Origin: Streptomyces diastatochromogenes
GTDB lineage: Bacteria; Actinomycetota; Actinomycetes; Streptomycetales; Streptomycetaceae
Assembly: GCF_002242805.1 (NCBI RefSeq)
Contig: NZ_MCGQ01000020.1
Location: 124,227 to 188,226 of the forward strand
Length of the DNA: 64,000 nucleotides
Reading direction: 5' to 3'
The notes under the pieces: model-generated
Databases searched by the model: none
Told to the model about the DNA's origin: nothing
The model's input: the letters and a program-made list of their open reading frames with translations, nothing else
Part shown: one piece after another, positions 26,223-33,938 of the stretch
Position numbering within the stretch: the first letter of the stretch is position 1
How the letters are laid out: every line of letters begins with the position of its first letter
Translations under genes and position numbers: made by a program

Positions 26223-28589
26223 TCAACGGTCCACTCTCTCACCCGTCCCGGACGGGTCGGCGCTTTCCGGTGCGGTGTCCGGTGCAGGGTCACTCGGCTG
26301 CTCCGGGTCGTCTGCCCCGGAGGGGGCGTCGGACTCCTCCGGGAGACGGTCCCCCGGGGCGCCGGGGTTCCCGGGGTCTTCGCCGGTGTCCTCACCTGCG
26401 GCGTCGGGGCCGCCGTCCTCGCCCTGGCGGGCGGCCGCGCGCTTGCGCTGGGTGTACATCCGGAAGCCGGCCAGGACGAGGAGGAGCACGCCGCCGCCGA
26501 TGACCAGCATGACCGTGGGCGTGACCTCGGTTACCTTCACATCGAACTGGACGGGGTCGCCGTAGTCCTGGCCGTCCTCGGTGTACAGCTGGGCGAAGAC
26601 CGAGACCCGGCCGTTGGCGTTCGCCGAGGTGGTGAACTTCACGGACTGGCTGTGCCCGCCGGAGACGTCGACGCGCTGCTCGTAGTAGGCCTTGCCACCG
26701 ATCTTCAGGCGGGTCGGGTTCGTCGAGGTGAGCCGCAGGATCAGGTGGTTCACGGGCTGGACGAGGTTGTTCTGGACCGTCACCGGGATGGTGGCGCTGC
26801 GCCCGGAGAGCTTGGTCTCGGACTTGTCGATCAGCTTGACCTGGTCGGCCAGCTCGTCGAGCCAGTTCTCCACGTCGCCCCGGAAGCTGTCCGCCTCCGT
26901 ACTGCTGCCTCGCCACGACGTGGACATCTCACGGTTTATGGCCCGCCCGAACGGGGTGACCACGCGGGACTGGTCGCTGAGGATCACCTTGAAGTTGTCG
27001 AGCTTGTCCTGCGTGCGCGCGATCTGCTCGAAGGCCGTCCGGGGCAGCTCCTGCTTGCGCAGCGAGGAGGGGTAGGCGGACGTGGACGGGACGCGCGTGG
27101 TGGCGTCCGGGTCGGGCTTGGCCTTGGCAGCCGCGGTGAGGCTCTCTGACTGGGACCAGGCCTCGTCCTGGAGCACCTTCAGCGCCGCTGCCATCGCCTG
27201 GGCCTGACTCGCCGACGGCATGCGCTGCGGAGCGACGACGATGCTGCGCTGCTCGTCCGTCTGCGCGTTCACCTCCAGGCTCTGCGCCAGGAACTCCTGC
27301 ACGGCGAGCGTGGCCGAGTCCGCCTTGGTCAGATCGCCCTCGAAGGCCGTGGACAGCCGTGCGTCGGCCACCACCGCCGTCGTGCCACCGCCGACCGGGC
27401 GGGCGGCGGAGGGGGTGTAGGGCAGCCCGGCGGTCTCCTGGAGGCTGTCGCTGCGGGCGATCACCCGGTCGGCACCGGCCGAGGTGGCCACCTTCATGAT
27501 CGACGGGTCGACGGCGCCTTCCACGGGCCAGGCGAAGTCCGTGTTCGGTGTGACGTGGAGCACGGTCTTCACGGTGATGGCGGCGACGTCGGTGGCGTCC
27601 TTGAGGTGGCTGAGCGAGCCGGTGACGCTGGTGCCGTTGTGCGCGAGGGAGGCCAGGTCCGGGTCGGCGAAGGGCAGCGCGACGACCTCCTTGCCCGCCA
27701 CGGCCTTCTGCAGGCCGGCCAGCCACTGCTTGGCGAGCGCCTGGTGGGTGCCGGCCGTGGTGGTGCCGCCGTCGCCCTGGATGCGGTAGTTGCCCGCCAT
27801 CGCGTCCACCGACGCCAGCAGATCCGGGTCGATCACCCAGGTGACGTCGAGGTCCTTGCCCAGCTCCAGCATCTGCGCCAGCCGGCCGCCCGGGGCGATC
27901 TCCTTGGCCAGGTCGTCGTTGAGGAAGACCGGCGTCTGCAGCTCGCCGGCACCCGTCCTGGCCGTCATGTGGACCGTGGAGATCAGCGGCCACAGGAACG
28001 TCGTCTTCGTCTTCGTGTCGGCCTCGGACGGCTGCCACGGCAGGAACGTCCGCTGGATGCCGAGCAGCTGATCCCAGGGTTGCGCGGAGGTCTGACCGGA
28101 GAGGGCGACGCCGAACTCGTAGACGCCGTCCTCGCCGAGGTCGAGCTTGTCCACCGGGACCGAGATGCTGAAGTGCTCGGCGACGCCCGGGGGCAGCTTC
28201 GAGAACTTCTCCTCGTACTTTCCGCCGACCTCGGTGCCGGTGCCGCTCTGGAGGTCGTCGGAGTGCCGGGCGACGCTGTCGATCGCCGAGCGCGTGGTCA
28301 GCGGGGGACCCACCCGCAAGCCCACATGGGCGCCGGTGACGGTCTTCTTGCCGTTGTTGGTCACCGTGCCGGACACGGTCAGGGTGTCCCCGTCCGTGGG
28401 GGCGCTGGGGCTGAGCGAGTCCACCGAGACGGACACCGTGTCCGAGGAGGCGGCCTGTGCGGGCTCCGCGGCGGGCAGCTGGAGGAGCCCGGCCAGCAGG
28501 GGCGCCCCGGCGAGCAGTCCTCCGGTGCGCCGCAGCCACCGGCGCGCAGGTGAGGCACTGGTCCCCTGGAAGTCAGCCGCCTCGGCCAC
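26223..28589 (-). CDS. DUF6049-type exported membrane protein (Rv3909-like)
   Basis: 788 aa. An N-terminal signal sequence follows RRWLRRTGG (LLAGAPLLAGLLQLPAAEPAQA). A long extracytoplasmic part follows, with Ig-like stretches (DTLTVSGTVTNNGKKTV near the start, SATIPVTVQNNLVQPVNHLIL near the end). One C-terminal helix (TVMLVIGGGVLLLVLAGFRM) precedes a cytoplasmic tail rich in Gly, Asp and Pro. The position next to murJ matches Rv3909 of mycobacteria. A role with MurJ in the envelope is likely, but the biochemical function is unknown. Confidence 0.8.
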   Translation of the reverse strand: MAEAADFQGTSASPARRWLRRTGGLLAGAPLLAGLLQLPAAEPAQAASSDTVSVSVDSLSPSAPTDGDTLTVSGTVTNNGKKTVTGAHVGLRVGPPLTTRSAIDSVARHSDDLQSGTGTEVGGKYEEKFSKLPPGVAEHFSISVPVDKLDLGEDGVYEFGVALSGQTSAQPWDQLLGIQRTFLPWQPSEADTKTKTTFLWPLISTVHMTARTGAGELQTPVFLNDDLAKEIAPGGRLAQMLELGKDLDVTWVIDPDLLASVDAMAGNYRIQGDGGTTTAGTHQALAKQWLAGLQKAVAGKEVVALPFADPDLASLAHNGTSVTGSLSHLKDATDVAAITVKTVLHVTPNTDFAWPVEGAVDPSIMKVATSAGADRVIARSDSLQETAGLPYTPSAARPVGGGTTAVVADARLSTAFEGDLTKADSATLAVQEFLAQSLEVNAQTDEQRSIVVAPQRMPSASQAQAMAAALKVLQDEAWSQSESLTAAAKAKPDPDATTRVPSTSAYPSSLRKQELPRTAFEQIARTQDKLDNFKVILSDQSRVVTPFGRAINREMSTSWRGSSTEADSFRGDVENWLDELADQVKLIDKSETKLSGRSATIPVTVQNNLVQPVNHLILRLTSTNPTRLKIGGKAYYEQRVDVSGGHSQSVKFTTSANANGRVSVFAQLYTEDGQDYGDPVQFDVKVTEVTPTVMLVIGGGVLLLVLAGFRMYTQRKRAAARQGEDGGPDAAGEDTGEDPGNPGAPGDRLPEESDAPSGADDPEQPSDPAPDTAPESADPSGTGERVDR

Positions 28590-28846
28590 GCGCTCGCCCG
28601 TCCCTCGTCGTCGTCAGTGGTCGTCGGAATGTGCGTCCACGCATGGTAACGAGGCGCGCTGAGCGGAAGTGCCGCGGTCTGCTCCACAAGATCGGGGAAC
28701 AGCGGCGACCCGTCCTCTATATCCAGTATCGAGGGGAGAGCGGATGTACGCCGTAAGCGCAGTGCTTGTGCGGTTATGGCGGGAGGCGTCCGTACCCGCT
28801 CAATCGAGGCGCCCCGGGTAGCCGGGGCCACGTACCCTCTTCTGTT

Positions 28847-30313
28847 GTGCCGAACCCCAACGATGACAATCCCTCTGCCCTGAGCCAGGCGCAGCAACGC
28901 GCTGTGAGCGAGCTGCTACGGGTGGCCCCCGTGGCCGACGAGCTGGCCCGCCGCTTCCAGGAGGCCGGGTTCTCGCTCGCCCTGGTGGGCGGCTCGGTCC
29001 GCGACGCGCTGCTCGGCCGGCTCGGCAACGACCTGGACTTCACCACCGACGCGCGCCCCGAGGACGTACTGAAGATCGTGCGACCGTGGGCGGACGCAGT
29101 CTGGGAGGTCGGGATCGCCTTCGGCACGGTGGGGGCGCAGAAAGATGCCCGTGTCGGAGACACTGATTGGCGCTTTCAGATTGAGGTGACCACCTACCGG
29201 TCGGAGGCGTACGACCGCACCTCGCGCAAGCCCGAGGTGTCGTACGGCGACTCCATCGAGGAGGATCTGGTCCGCCGGGATTTCACGGTCAACGCGATGG
29301 CCGTGGCGCTGCCGGAGAAGGAGTTCATCGACCCGCACGGCGGCCTGGAGGACCTCGCGGCCCAGGTGCTGCGCACCCCTGGCACGCCCGAGGAGTCCTT
29401 CTCGGACGATCCGCTGCGGATGATGCGGGCCGCCCGGTTCGCCGCCCAGCTGGACTTCGAGGTCGCCCCCGAGGTCGTCACCGCGATGACGGACATGGCC
29501 GGGCGGATCGAGATCGTCTCGGCCGAGCGGGTCCGGGACGAGCTGAACAAGCTGATTCTCTCCGCGTACCCGCGCAAGGGCCTGGGTCTCCTGGTCGACA
29601 GTGGACTCGCCGAGCATGTCCTGCCCGAGCTGCCGGCCCTGCGCCTGGAACGTGATGAGCACCACCGGCACAAGGACGTCTACGACCACACGCTGATCGT
29701 GCTGGAGCAGGCGATCGAGCTGGAGGAGGACAGTCCCGATCTCACGCTGCGCCTGGCCGCGCTGCTGCACGACATCGGCAAGCCGCGCACCCGCCGCTTC
29801 GAGAAGGACGGTCGGGTCTCGTTCCACCACCACGAGGTGGTCGGCGCGAAGATGACCAAGAAGCGCATGACGGCCTTGAAGTACTCCAACGACCTGGTGA
29901 AGGACGTCTCACACCTGGTCGAACTCCACCTGCGCTTCCATGGCTACGGCACCGGCGAGTGGACGGACTCGGCCGTGCGCCGCTACGTCCGTGACGCGGG
30001 CCCGCTTCTGGACCGCCTGCACAAGCTGACCCGCTCCGACTGCACCACGCGGAACAAGCGGAAGGCGGCCGCGCTGTCGCGGGCCTACGACGGTCTGGAG
30101 GAGCGCATCGCACAGCTCCAGGAGCAGGAGGAGCTGGACGCGATCCGCCCGGATCTCGACGGCAACCAGATCATGGAGATCCTGGGCGTCGGCCCCGGCC
30201 CCGTCATCGGCAAGGCGTACAAGCACATGCTGGAGCTGCGCCTGGAGAACGGTCCGATGGACCACGATGCGGCGGTGGCAGCCCTCAAGGAGTGGTGGGG
30301 CGAACAGAGCTGA
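28847..30313 (+). CDS. cca: CCA tRNA nucleotidyltransferase with HD domain
   Basis: 488 aa. Start GTG 28847 (VPNPNDDNPSALSQ) matches where family similarity begins, though no clear Shine-Dalgarno is visible. The class II nucleotidyltransferase motif is GGSVRDALLGRLGNDLDFTTDARP with its DxD. The RNA-binding head is RRDFTVNAMAVALP. An HD phosphohydrolase domain lies at about 300-400 (LAALLHDIGKPRTRR). It adds or repairs the tRNA 3' CCA. It is divergent from the DUF6049 gene. Confidence 0.93.
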   Translation: MPNPNDDNPSALSQAQQRAVSELLRVAPVADELARRFQEAGFSLALVGGSVRDALLGRLGNDLDFTTDARPEDVLKIVRPWADAVWEVGIAFGTVGAQKDARVGDTDWRFQIEVTTYRSEAYDRTSRKPEVSYGDSIEEDLVRRDFTVNAMAVALPEKEFIDPHGGLEDLAAQVLRTPGTPEESFSDDPLRMMRAARFAAQLDFEVAPEVVTAMTDMAGRIEIVSAERVRDELNKLILSAYPRKGLGLLVDSGLAEHVLPELPALRLERDEHHRHKDVYDHTLIVLEQAIELEEDSPDLTLRLAALLHDIGKPRTRRFEKDGRVSFHHHEVVGAKMTKKRMTALKYSNDLVKDVSHLVELHLRFHGYGTGEWTDSAVRRYVRDAGPLLDRLHKLTRSDCTTRNKRKAAALSRAYDGLEERIAQLQEQEELDAIRPDLDGNQIMEILGVGPGPVIGKAYKHMLELRLENGPMDHDAAVAALKEWWGEQS

Positions 30314-30331
30314 GGCGTTGAGCGGGGTCAT

Positions 30332-30345
30332 GTTTCACGTGAAAC
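30332..30345. other. parS: parS site 6
   Basis: Perfect GTTTCACGTGAAAC; the palindrome extends further (GTCATGTTTCAC/GTGAAACATGAC). It lies 19 bp after the cca stop and 43 bp (centre to centre) from site 7. Confidence 0.93.
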
Positions 30346-30358
30346 ATGACCCGGAGCC

Positions 30359-31669
30359 CTAACGAGGGGGCGATGTTTCACGTGAAACATCGCCCCCTTT
30401 GCTGTCTCGGCGTGCTTCGAAGCGGGCCATGCCCACAGCGACTGCGCCATAGATCAGGGCAACGAGTACCACCAGCACCGCCGAGCGGCCGTCCGGCGGG
30501 AGCATCAGGGCGGCGACTCCGGCGGCGCCCACGAAGGCGACGTTGAAGAGGACGTCGTACACGGAGAAGATCCGGCCCCGGAAGCCGTCCTCGACCGAGG
30601 ACTGGACGATCGTGTCCGTGGCGATCTTGGCTCCCTGGGTGGTCAGCCCCAGGACGAAGGCCGCGACCATCAGGGGGCCGGTGGCGAACGGCAGGCCCAG
30701 TGCGGGTTCCAGAATCGTGGCCGCACCGGAGCAGACCACGATCCAGCGGCCGGGGCCGAGCCGCCCCACCGCCCACGGTGTCACCACGGCGGCTGCGAAG
30801 AAGCCCGCACCGGACACCCCCAGCGCGAGTCCGAGCAGCCGGAGTCCCTCGTCGGGGGTGGCGGCGAGGGTGTACCGGCACAGCATGAGCAGCAGCACGA
30901 GAAGCGCGCCGTAGCAGAAGCGCATCAGCGTCATCGAGGCCAGCGCCCAGACCGCTTCCCGGCGCCGGGGCTCGGCGAGATGCCGGACGGCCGCGAGCAG
31001 ATCGCGTGCGGTGTCGGCGAGCGCGGTTCGTAGATGGGGCTGCGCCGGCACCCGGTCGGGGCCGAGTAGCGCGGGAGCCATGCTCAGTGAGGTCAGAGCG
31101 GCACAAAGATAGAGGGAGGCGCCGAGCAGGACGACCGCGGCATCGGAGCCCGAGGCCACGAGCCGTACGAGGAAGGCGAGGCTGCCGCCGGCGGTCGCGG
31201 CGAGCGTCCCGGCCGTCGGGGACAGGGAGTTGGCGAGCACCAGACGCTCGGTGTCCACCACACGCGGCAGGGCGGCGGACAGCCCGGCGAGGACGAAGCG
31301 GTTGACGGCCGTGACGCACAGCGCGGACACGTAGAACAGCCAGTCCGGCACCGAGCTGACCATCAGTACGGCGGTGGCCCCCGCCAGCAGCGCGCGCAGC
31401 AGGTTGCCGTACACGAGGACCTGGCGGCGCCGCCAGCGGTCCAGCAGGACGCCCGCGAAGGGACCGACCAGCGAGTAAGGGAGCAGCAGCACCGCCATCG
31501 CCGAGGCGATCGCCGCGGCCGAGGTCTGTTTCTCCGGGGAGAAGACGACGTACGCGGCGAGCGCGACCTGGTAGACACCGTCGGCACCCTGCGAGAGGAG
31601 GCGTACGGACAGCAGGCGTCGGAAGTCCCGCAGACGCAGCAGGACGCGCAGGTCACGGACGACGGGCAT
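30359..31669 (-). CDS. MFS-family transporter
   Basis: 436 aa from ATG 31669 (MPVVRDLRVLLRLRDFRRLL), with GAGG nine bases upstream. About 12 transmembrane helices are visible; the MFS loop 2-3 motif is FAGVLLDRWRRRQVLVYGN. The substrate is unknown. The last residues GDVSRETSPPR are produced by a parS site in the coding sequence. It converges with cca. Confidence 0.85.
   Translation of the reverse strand: MPVVRDLRVLLRLRDFRRLLSVRLLSQGADGVYQVALAAYVVFSPEKQTSAAAIASAMAVLLLPYSLVGPFAGVLLDRWRRRQVLVYGNLLRALLAGATAVLMVSSVPDWLFYVSALCVTAVNRFVLAGLSAALPRVVDTERLVLANSLSPTAGTLAATAGGSLAFLVRLVASGSDAAVVLLGASLYLCAALTSLSMAPALLGPDRVPAQPHLRTALADTARDLLAAVRHLAEPRRREAVWALASMTLMRFCYGALLVLLLMLCRYTLAATPDEGLRLLGLALGVSGAGFFAAAVVTPWAVGRLGPGRWIVVCSGAATILEPALGLPFATGPLMVAAFVLGLTTQGAKIATDTIVQSSVEDGFRGRIFSVYDVLFNVAFVGAAGVAALMLPPDGRSAVLVVLVALIYGAVAVGMARFEARRDSKGGDVSRETSPPR
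30375..30388. other. parS: parS site 7 (3' end of the MFS gene)
   Basis: Perfect GTTTCACGTGAAAC inside the last codons of the MFS gene, encoding VSRET on the minus strand; paired with site 6. Confidence 0.93.
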
Positions 31670-31691
31670 GGAGCAAAGCCTCACATATGCC

Positions 31692-31725
31692 GAGGGTCCC
31701 CGGGTCAGGAAACCCGGGGACCCTC
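31692..31725. terminator. Terminator downstream of ino1
   Basis: A perfect 14-bp stem GAGGGTCCCCGGGT / ACCCGGGGACCCTC with a 6-base loop, lying between the ino1 stop and the MFS start. Confidence 0.8.
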
Positions 31726-31764
31726 ACAGCCCTGGCAGGAGCGTTCTCGTGCGAGCGGCTGGTA

Positions 31765-32847
31765 CTAGCGCTCGACGTCGCCGCGGATGAACTTCTCGAC
31801 GTTCTCGCGGGCCTCGTCGTCGAAGTACTGGACCGGCGGGGACTTCATGAAGTAGCTCGACGCCGACAGGATCGGGCCGCCGATGCCGCGGTCCTTGGCG
31901 ATCTTGGCGGCGCGCAGGGCGTCGATGATGATGCCGGCGGAGTTCGGGGAGTCCCAGACCTCGAGCTTGTACTCCAGGTTCAGCGGGACGTCGCCGAAGG
32001 CGCGGCCCTCGAGGCGGACGTACGCCCACTTGCGGTCGTCCAGCCAGGCGACGTAGTCGGACGGGCCGATGTGGACGTTCTTGTCGCCGAGGTCCCGGTC
32101 GGGGATCTGCGAGGTGACGGCCTGCGTCTTGGAGATCTTCTTGGACTCGAGGCGGTCACGCTCGAGCATGTTCTTGAAGTCCATGTTGCCGCCGACGTTC
32201 AGCTGCATCGTGCGCTCCAGGCGCACACCACGGTCCTCGAAGAGCTTCGCCATGACGCGGTGCGTGATGGTGGCGCCGACCTGGGACTTGATGTCGTCAC
32301 CGACGATCGGGACGCCCGCCTCGGTGAACTTGTCCGCCCACTCCTTGGTGCCGGCGATGAAGACCGGGAGGGCGTTGACGAAGGCGACCTTGGCGTCGAT
32401 GGCGCACTGGGCGTAGAACTTCGCCGCGTCCTCGGAGCCGACGGGCAGGTAGCAGACGAGAACGTCGACCTGCTTGTCCTTGAGGACCTGGACGACGTCG
32501 ACCGGCTCCTCGGCGGACTCCTCGATGGTGAGGCGGTAGTACTTGCCGAGGCCGTCGAGGGTGTGACCGCGCTGGACCGTGACGCCGGTGTTCGGAACGT
32601 CGGCGATCTTGATGGTGTTGTTCTCGGAGGCGCCGATCGCGTCCGCGAGGTCGAGGCCGACCTTCTTGGCGTCCACGTCGAAGGCGGCGACGAACTCGAC
32701 GTCACCGACGTGGTAGTCGCCGAACTGCACGTGCATCAGGCCGGGGACCTTCGACGCCGGGTCGGCGTCCTTGTAGTACTCGACTCCCTGCACCAGCGAC
32801 GCGGCGCAGTTGCCCACGCCGACGATGGCTACGCGAACCGAACCCAT
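31765..32847 (-). CDS. ino1: Inositol-3-phosphate synthase
   Basis: 360 aa. Start ATG 32847 (MGSVRVAIVGVGNCAASLVQG) has GGGAG upstream. The N-terminal Rossmann motif is VAIVGVGNCAASL. Signature stretches are NALPVFIAGTKEW, GDDIKSQVGATITHR, QLNVGGNMDFKNML and WDSPNSAGIIIDALRAAKIA. It makes 1D-myo-inositol 3-phosphate from glucose 6-phosphate, the precursor of mycothiol and phosphatidylinositol in actinomycetes. The adjacent upstream gene is a PadR regulator. Confidence 0.95.
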   Translation of the reverse strand: MGSVRVAIVGVGNCAASLVQGVEYYKDADPASKVPGLMHVQFGDYHVGDVEFVAAFDVDAKKVGLDLADAIGASENNTIKIADVPNTGVTVQRGHTLDGLGKYYRLTIEESAEEPVDVVQVLKDKQVDVLVCYLPVGSEDAAKFYAQCAIDAKVAFVNALPVFIAGTKEWADKFTEAGVPIVGDDIKSQVGATITHRVMAKLFEDRGVRLERTMQLNVGGNMDFKNMLERDRLESKKISKTQAVTSQIPDRDLGDKNVHIGPSDYVAWLDDRKWAYVRLEGRAFGDVPLNLEYKLEVWDSPNSAGIIIDALRAAKIAKDRGIGGPILSASSYFMKSPPVQYFDDEARENVEKFIRGDVER

Positions 32848-32890
32848 TCCGGTTGCTCCCTGTGTGTACGAGTGAGGCCCTGAGTGGGTC

Positions 32891-33574
32891 TCACGTGGCG
32901 GTGTCGCCGGGCGTATCCGTCCGGGGGGTGTCCCCGGCACGGGGCAGGCCGCCCGTCGCTCCAGTTGTGGTGTCCTGCTGAGCGGACCCCCCGGACGCGG
33001 AACCCTTCAGGTCCCGGCCGGCCCGCTCGCTCTCGATGAGCTCGTTCAGCCAGCGCACTTCGCGCTCCACGGACTCCATCCCGTGGCGCTGGAGCTCAAG
33101 CGTGTAGTCGTCGAGGCGCTCCCGGGTGCGTGCCAGGGAGGCGCGCATCTTCTCCAGGCGCTCCTCCAGGCGGCTGCGCCGGCCCTCCAGCACGCGCATG
33201 CGCACATCGCGCGAGGTCTGCCCGAAGAAGGCGAACCGTGCGGCGAAGTGCTCGTCCTCGTACGCGTCGGGGCCGGTCTGCGAGAGCAGCTCCTCGAAGT
33301 GCTCCTTACCTTCCGCCGTCAACCGGTAGACGATCTTGGCCCGGCGTCCGGCGAGGGGAGCGGCGAGGGCGTCCTCATGGGTGTTGCCCGGTTCCTCGAT
33401 CAACCAGCCGCTGGCGACGAGCGTCTTGAGGCAGGGGTACAGGGTCCCGTAGCTGAACGCCCGGAACACACCCAGTGACGTGTTGAGTCGTTTGCGCAGC
33501 TCATAGCCGTGCATCGGGGACTCGCGCAGCAGCCCGAGTACGGCGAACTCAAGGATGCCGGAACGTCGGCTCAT
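32891..33574 (-). CDS. PadR-family transcriptional regulator
   Basis: 227 aa. Start ATG 33574 has GAGAGGAGG upstream. The winged helix is LEFAVLGLLRESPMHGYELRKRLN...FSYGTLYPCLKTLVASGWL, the PadR signature. The C-terminal part is helical and charged (RRSRLEERLEKMRASLARTRERL), suited to coiled-coil dimerisation, with a Gly/Thr-rich tail. It ends 43 bp before ino1 and may be co-transcribed with it. A dyad upstream of it looks like its own operator. Confidence 0.9.
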   Translation of the reverse strand: MSRRSGILEFAVLGLLRESPMHGYELRKRLNTSLGVFRAFSYGTLYPCLKTLVASGWLIEEPGNTHEDALAAPLAGRRAKIVYRLTAEGKEHFEELLSQTGPDAYEDEHFAARFAFFGQTSRDVRMRVLEGRRSRLEERLEKMRASLARTRERLDDYTLELQRHGMESVEREVRWLNELIESERAGRDLKGSASGGSAQQDTTTGATGGLPRAGDTPRTDTPGDTAT

Positions 33575-33938
33575 GATCGCCTCCTCTCGGTCCGCAGCTT
33601 CTTTATCTCGCGCTGATGTATCGACTCGATACATCCCGACGATAGAACGGCCTTCCGCGTGCGACAAGAGGGAGGACGGTGAACGGGATCACATCACTGA
33701 TTCGTAGGAAGCGAGTTGCCTGTTTTGGGGTGAACTTCGGGGCTCAGTGGGTTTTGGCGGTGCGTAGTCTGTGCGGCATGCACACCACCGGGAACCAAGT
33801 GACGCCTGGGGAGCGTCGTCGTCCCCGGTGCAGTACGGGTGAATGCGGAACCGACCACATCCGTACTTCGGGGGGACCGGAAACCAGCCGCCGTTTCCAG
33901 GCGCGCACGGGTGCGCCTGCCCGAGGAGTAATCGTTCG
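33575..33938. other. Intergenic region between padR and the PBP gene
   Basis: This 364-bp divergent region carries the PadR-type operator at 33616-33634 and the promoters of both flanking genes. I see no gene in it. The PBP ribosome binding site GAGGAG lies at its right end. Confidence 0.5.
33616..33634. promoter_or_regulatory. Putative PadR operator
   Basis: Perfect inverted repeat ATGTATCGA-C-TCGATACAT, 42 bp upstream of the padR start. PadR regulators commonly bind dyads with ATGT and ACAT half-sites, so autoregulation is likely. Confidence 0.75.

Noticed and set aside
23573..26503. A 976-codon plus-strand frame
   Set aside because: Antisense to murJ and the pseudokinase gene; low-complexity translation without motifs.
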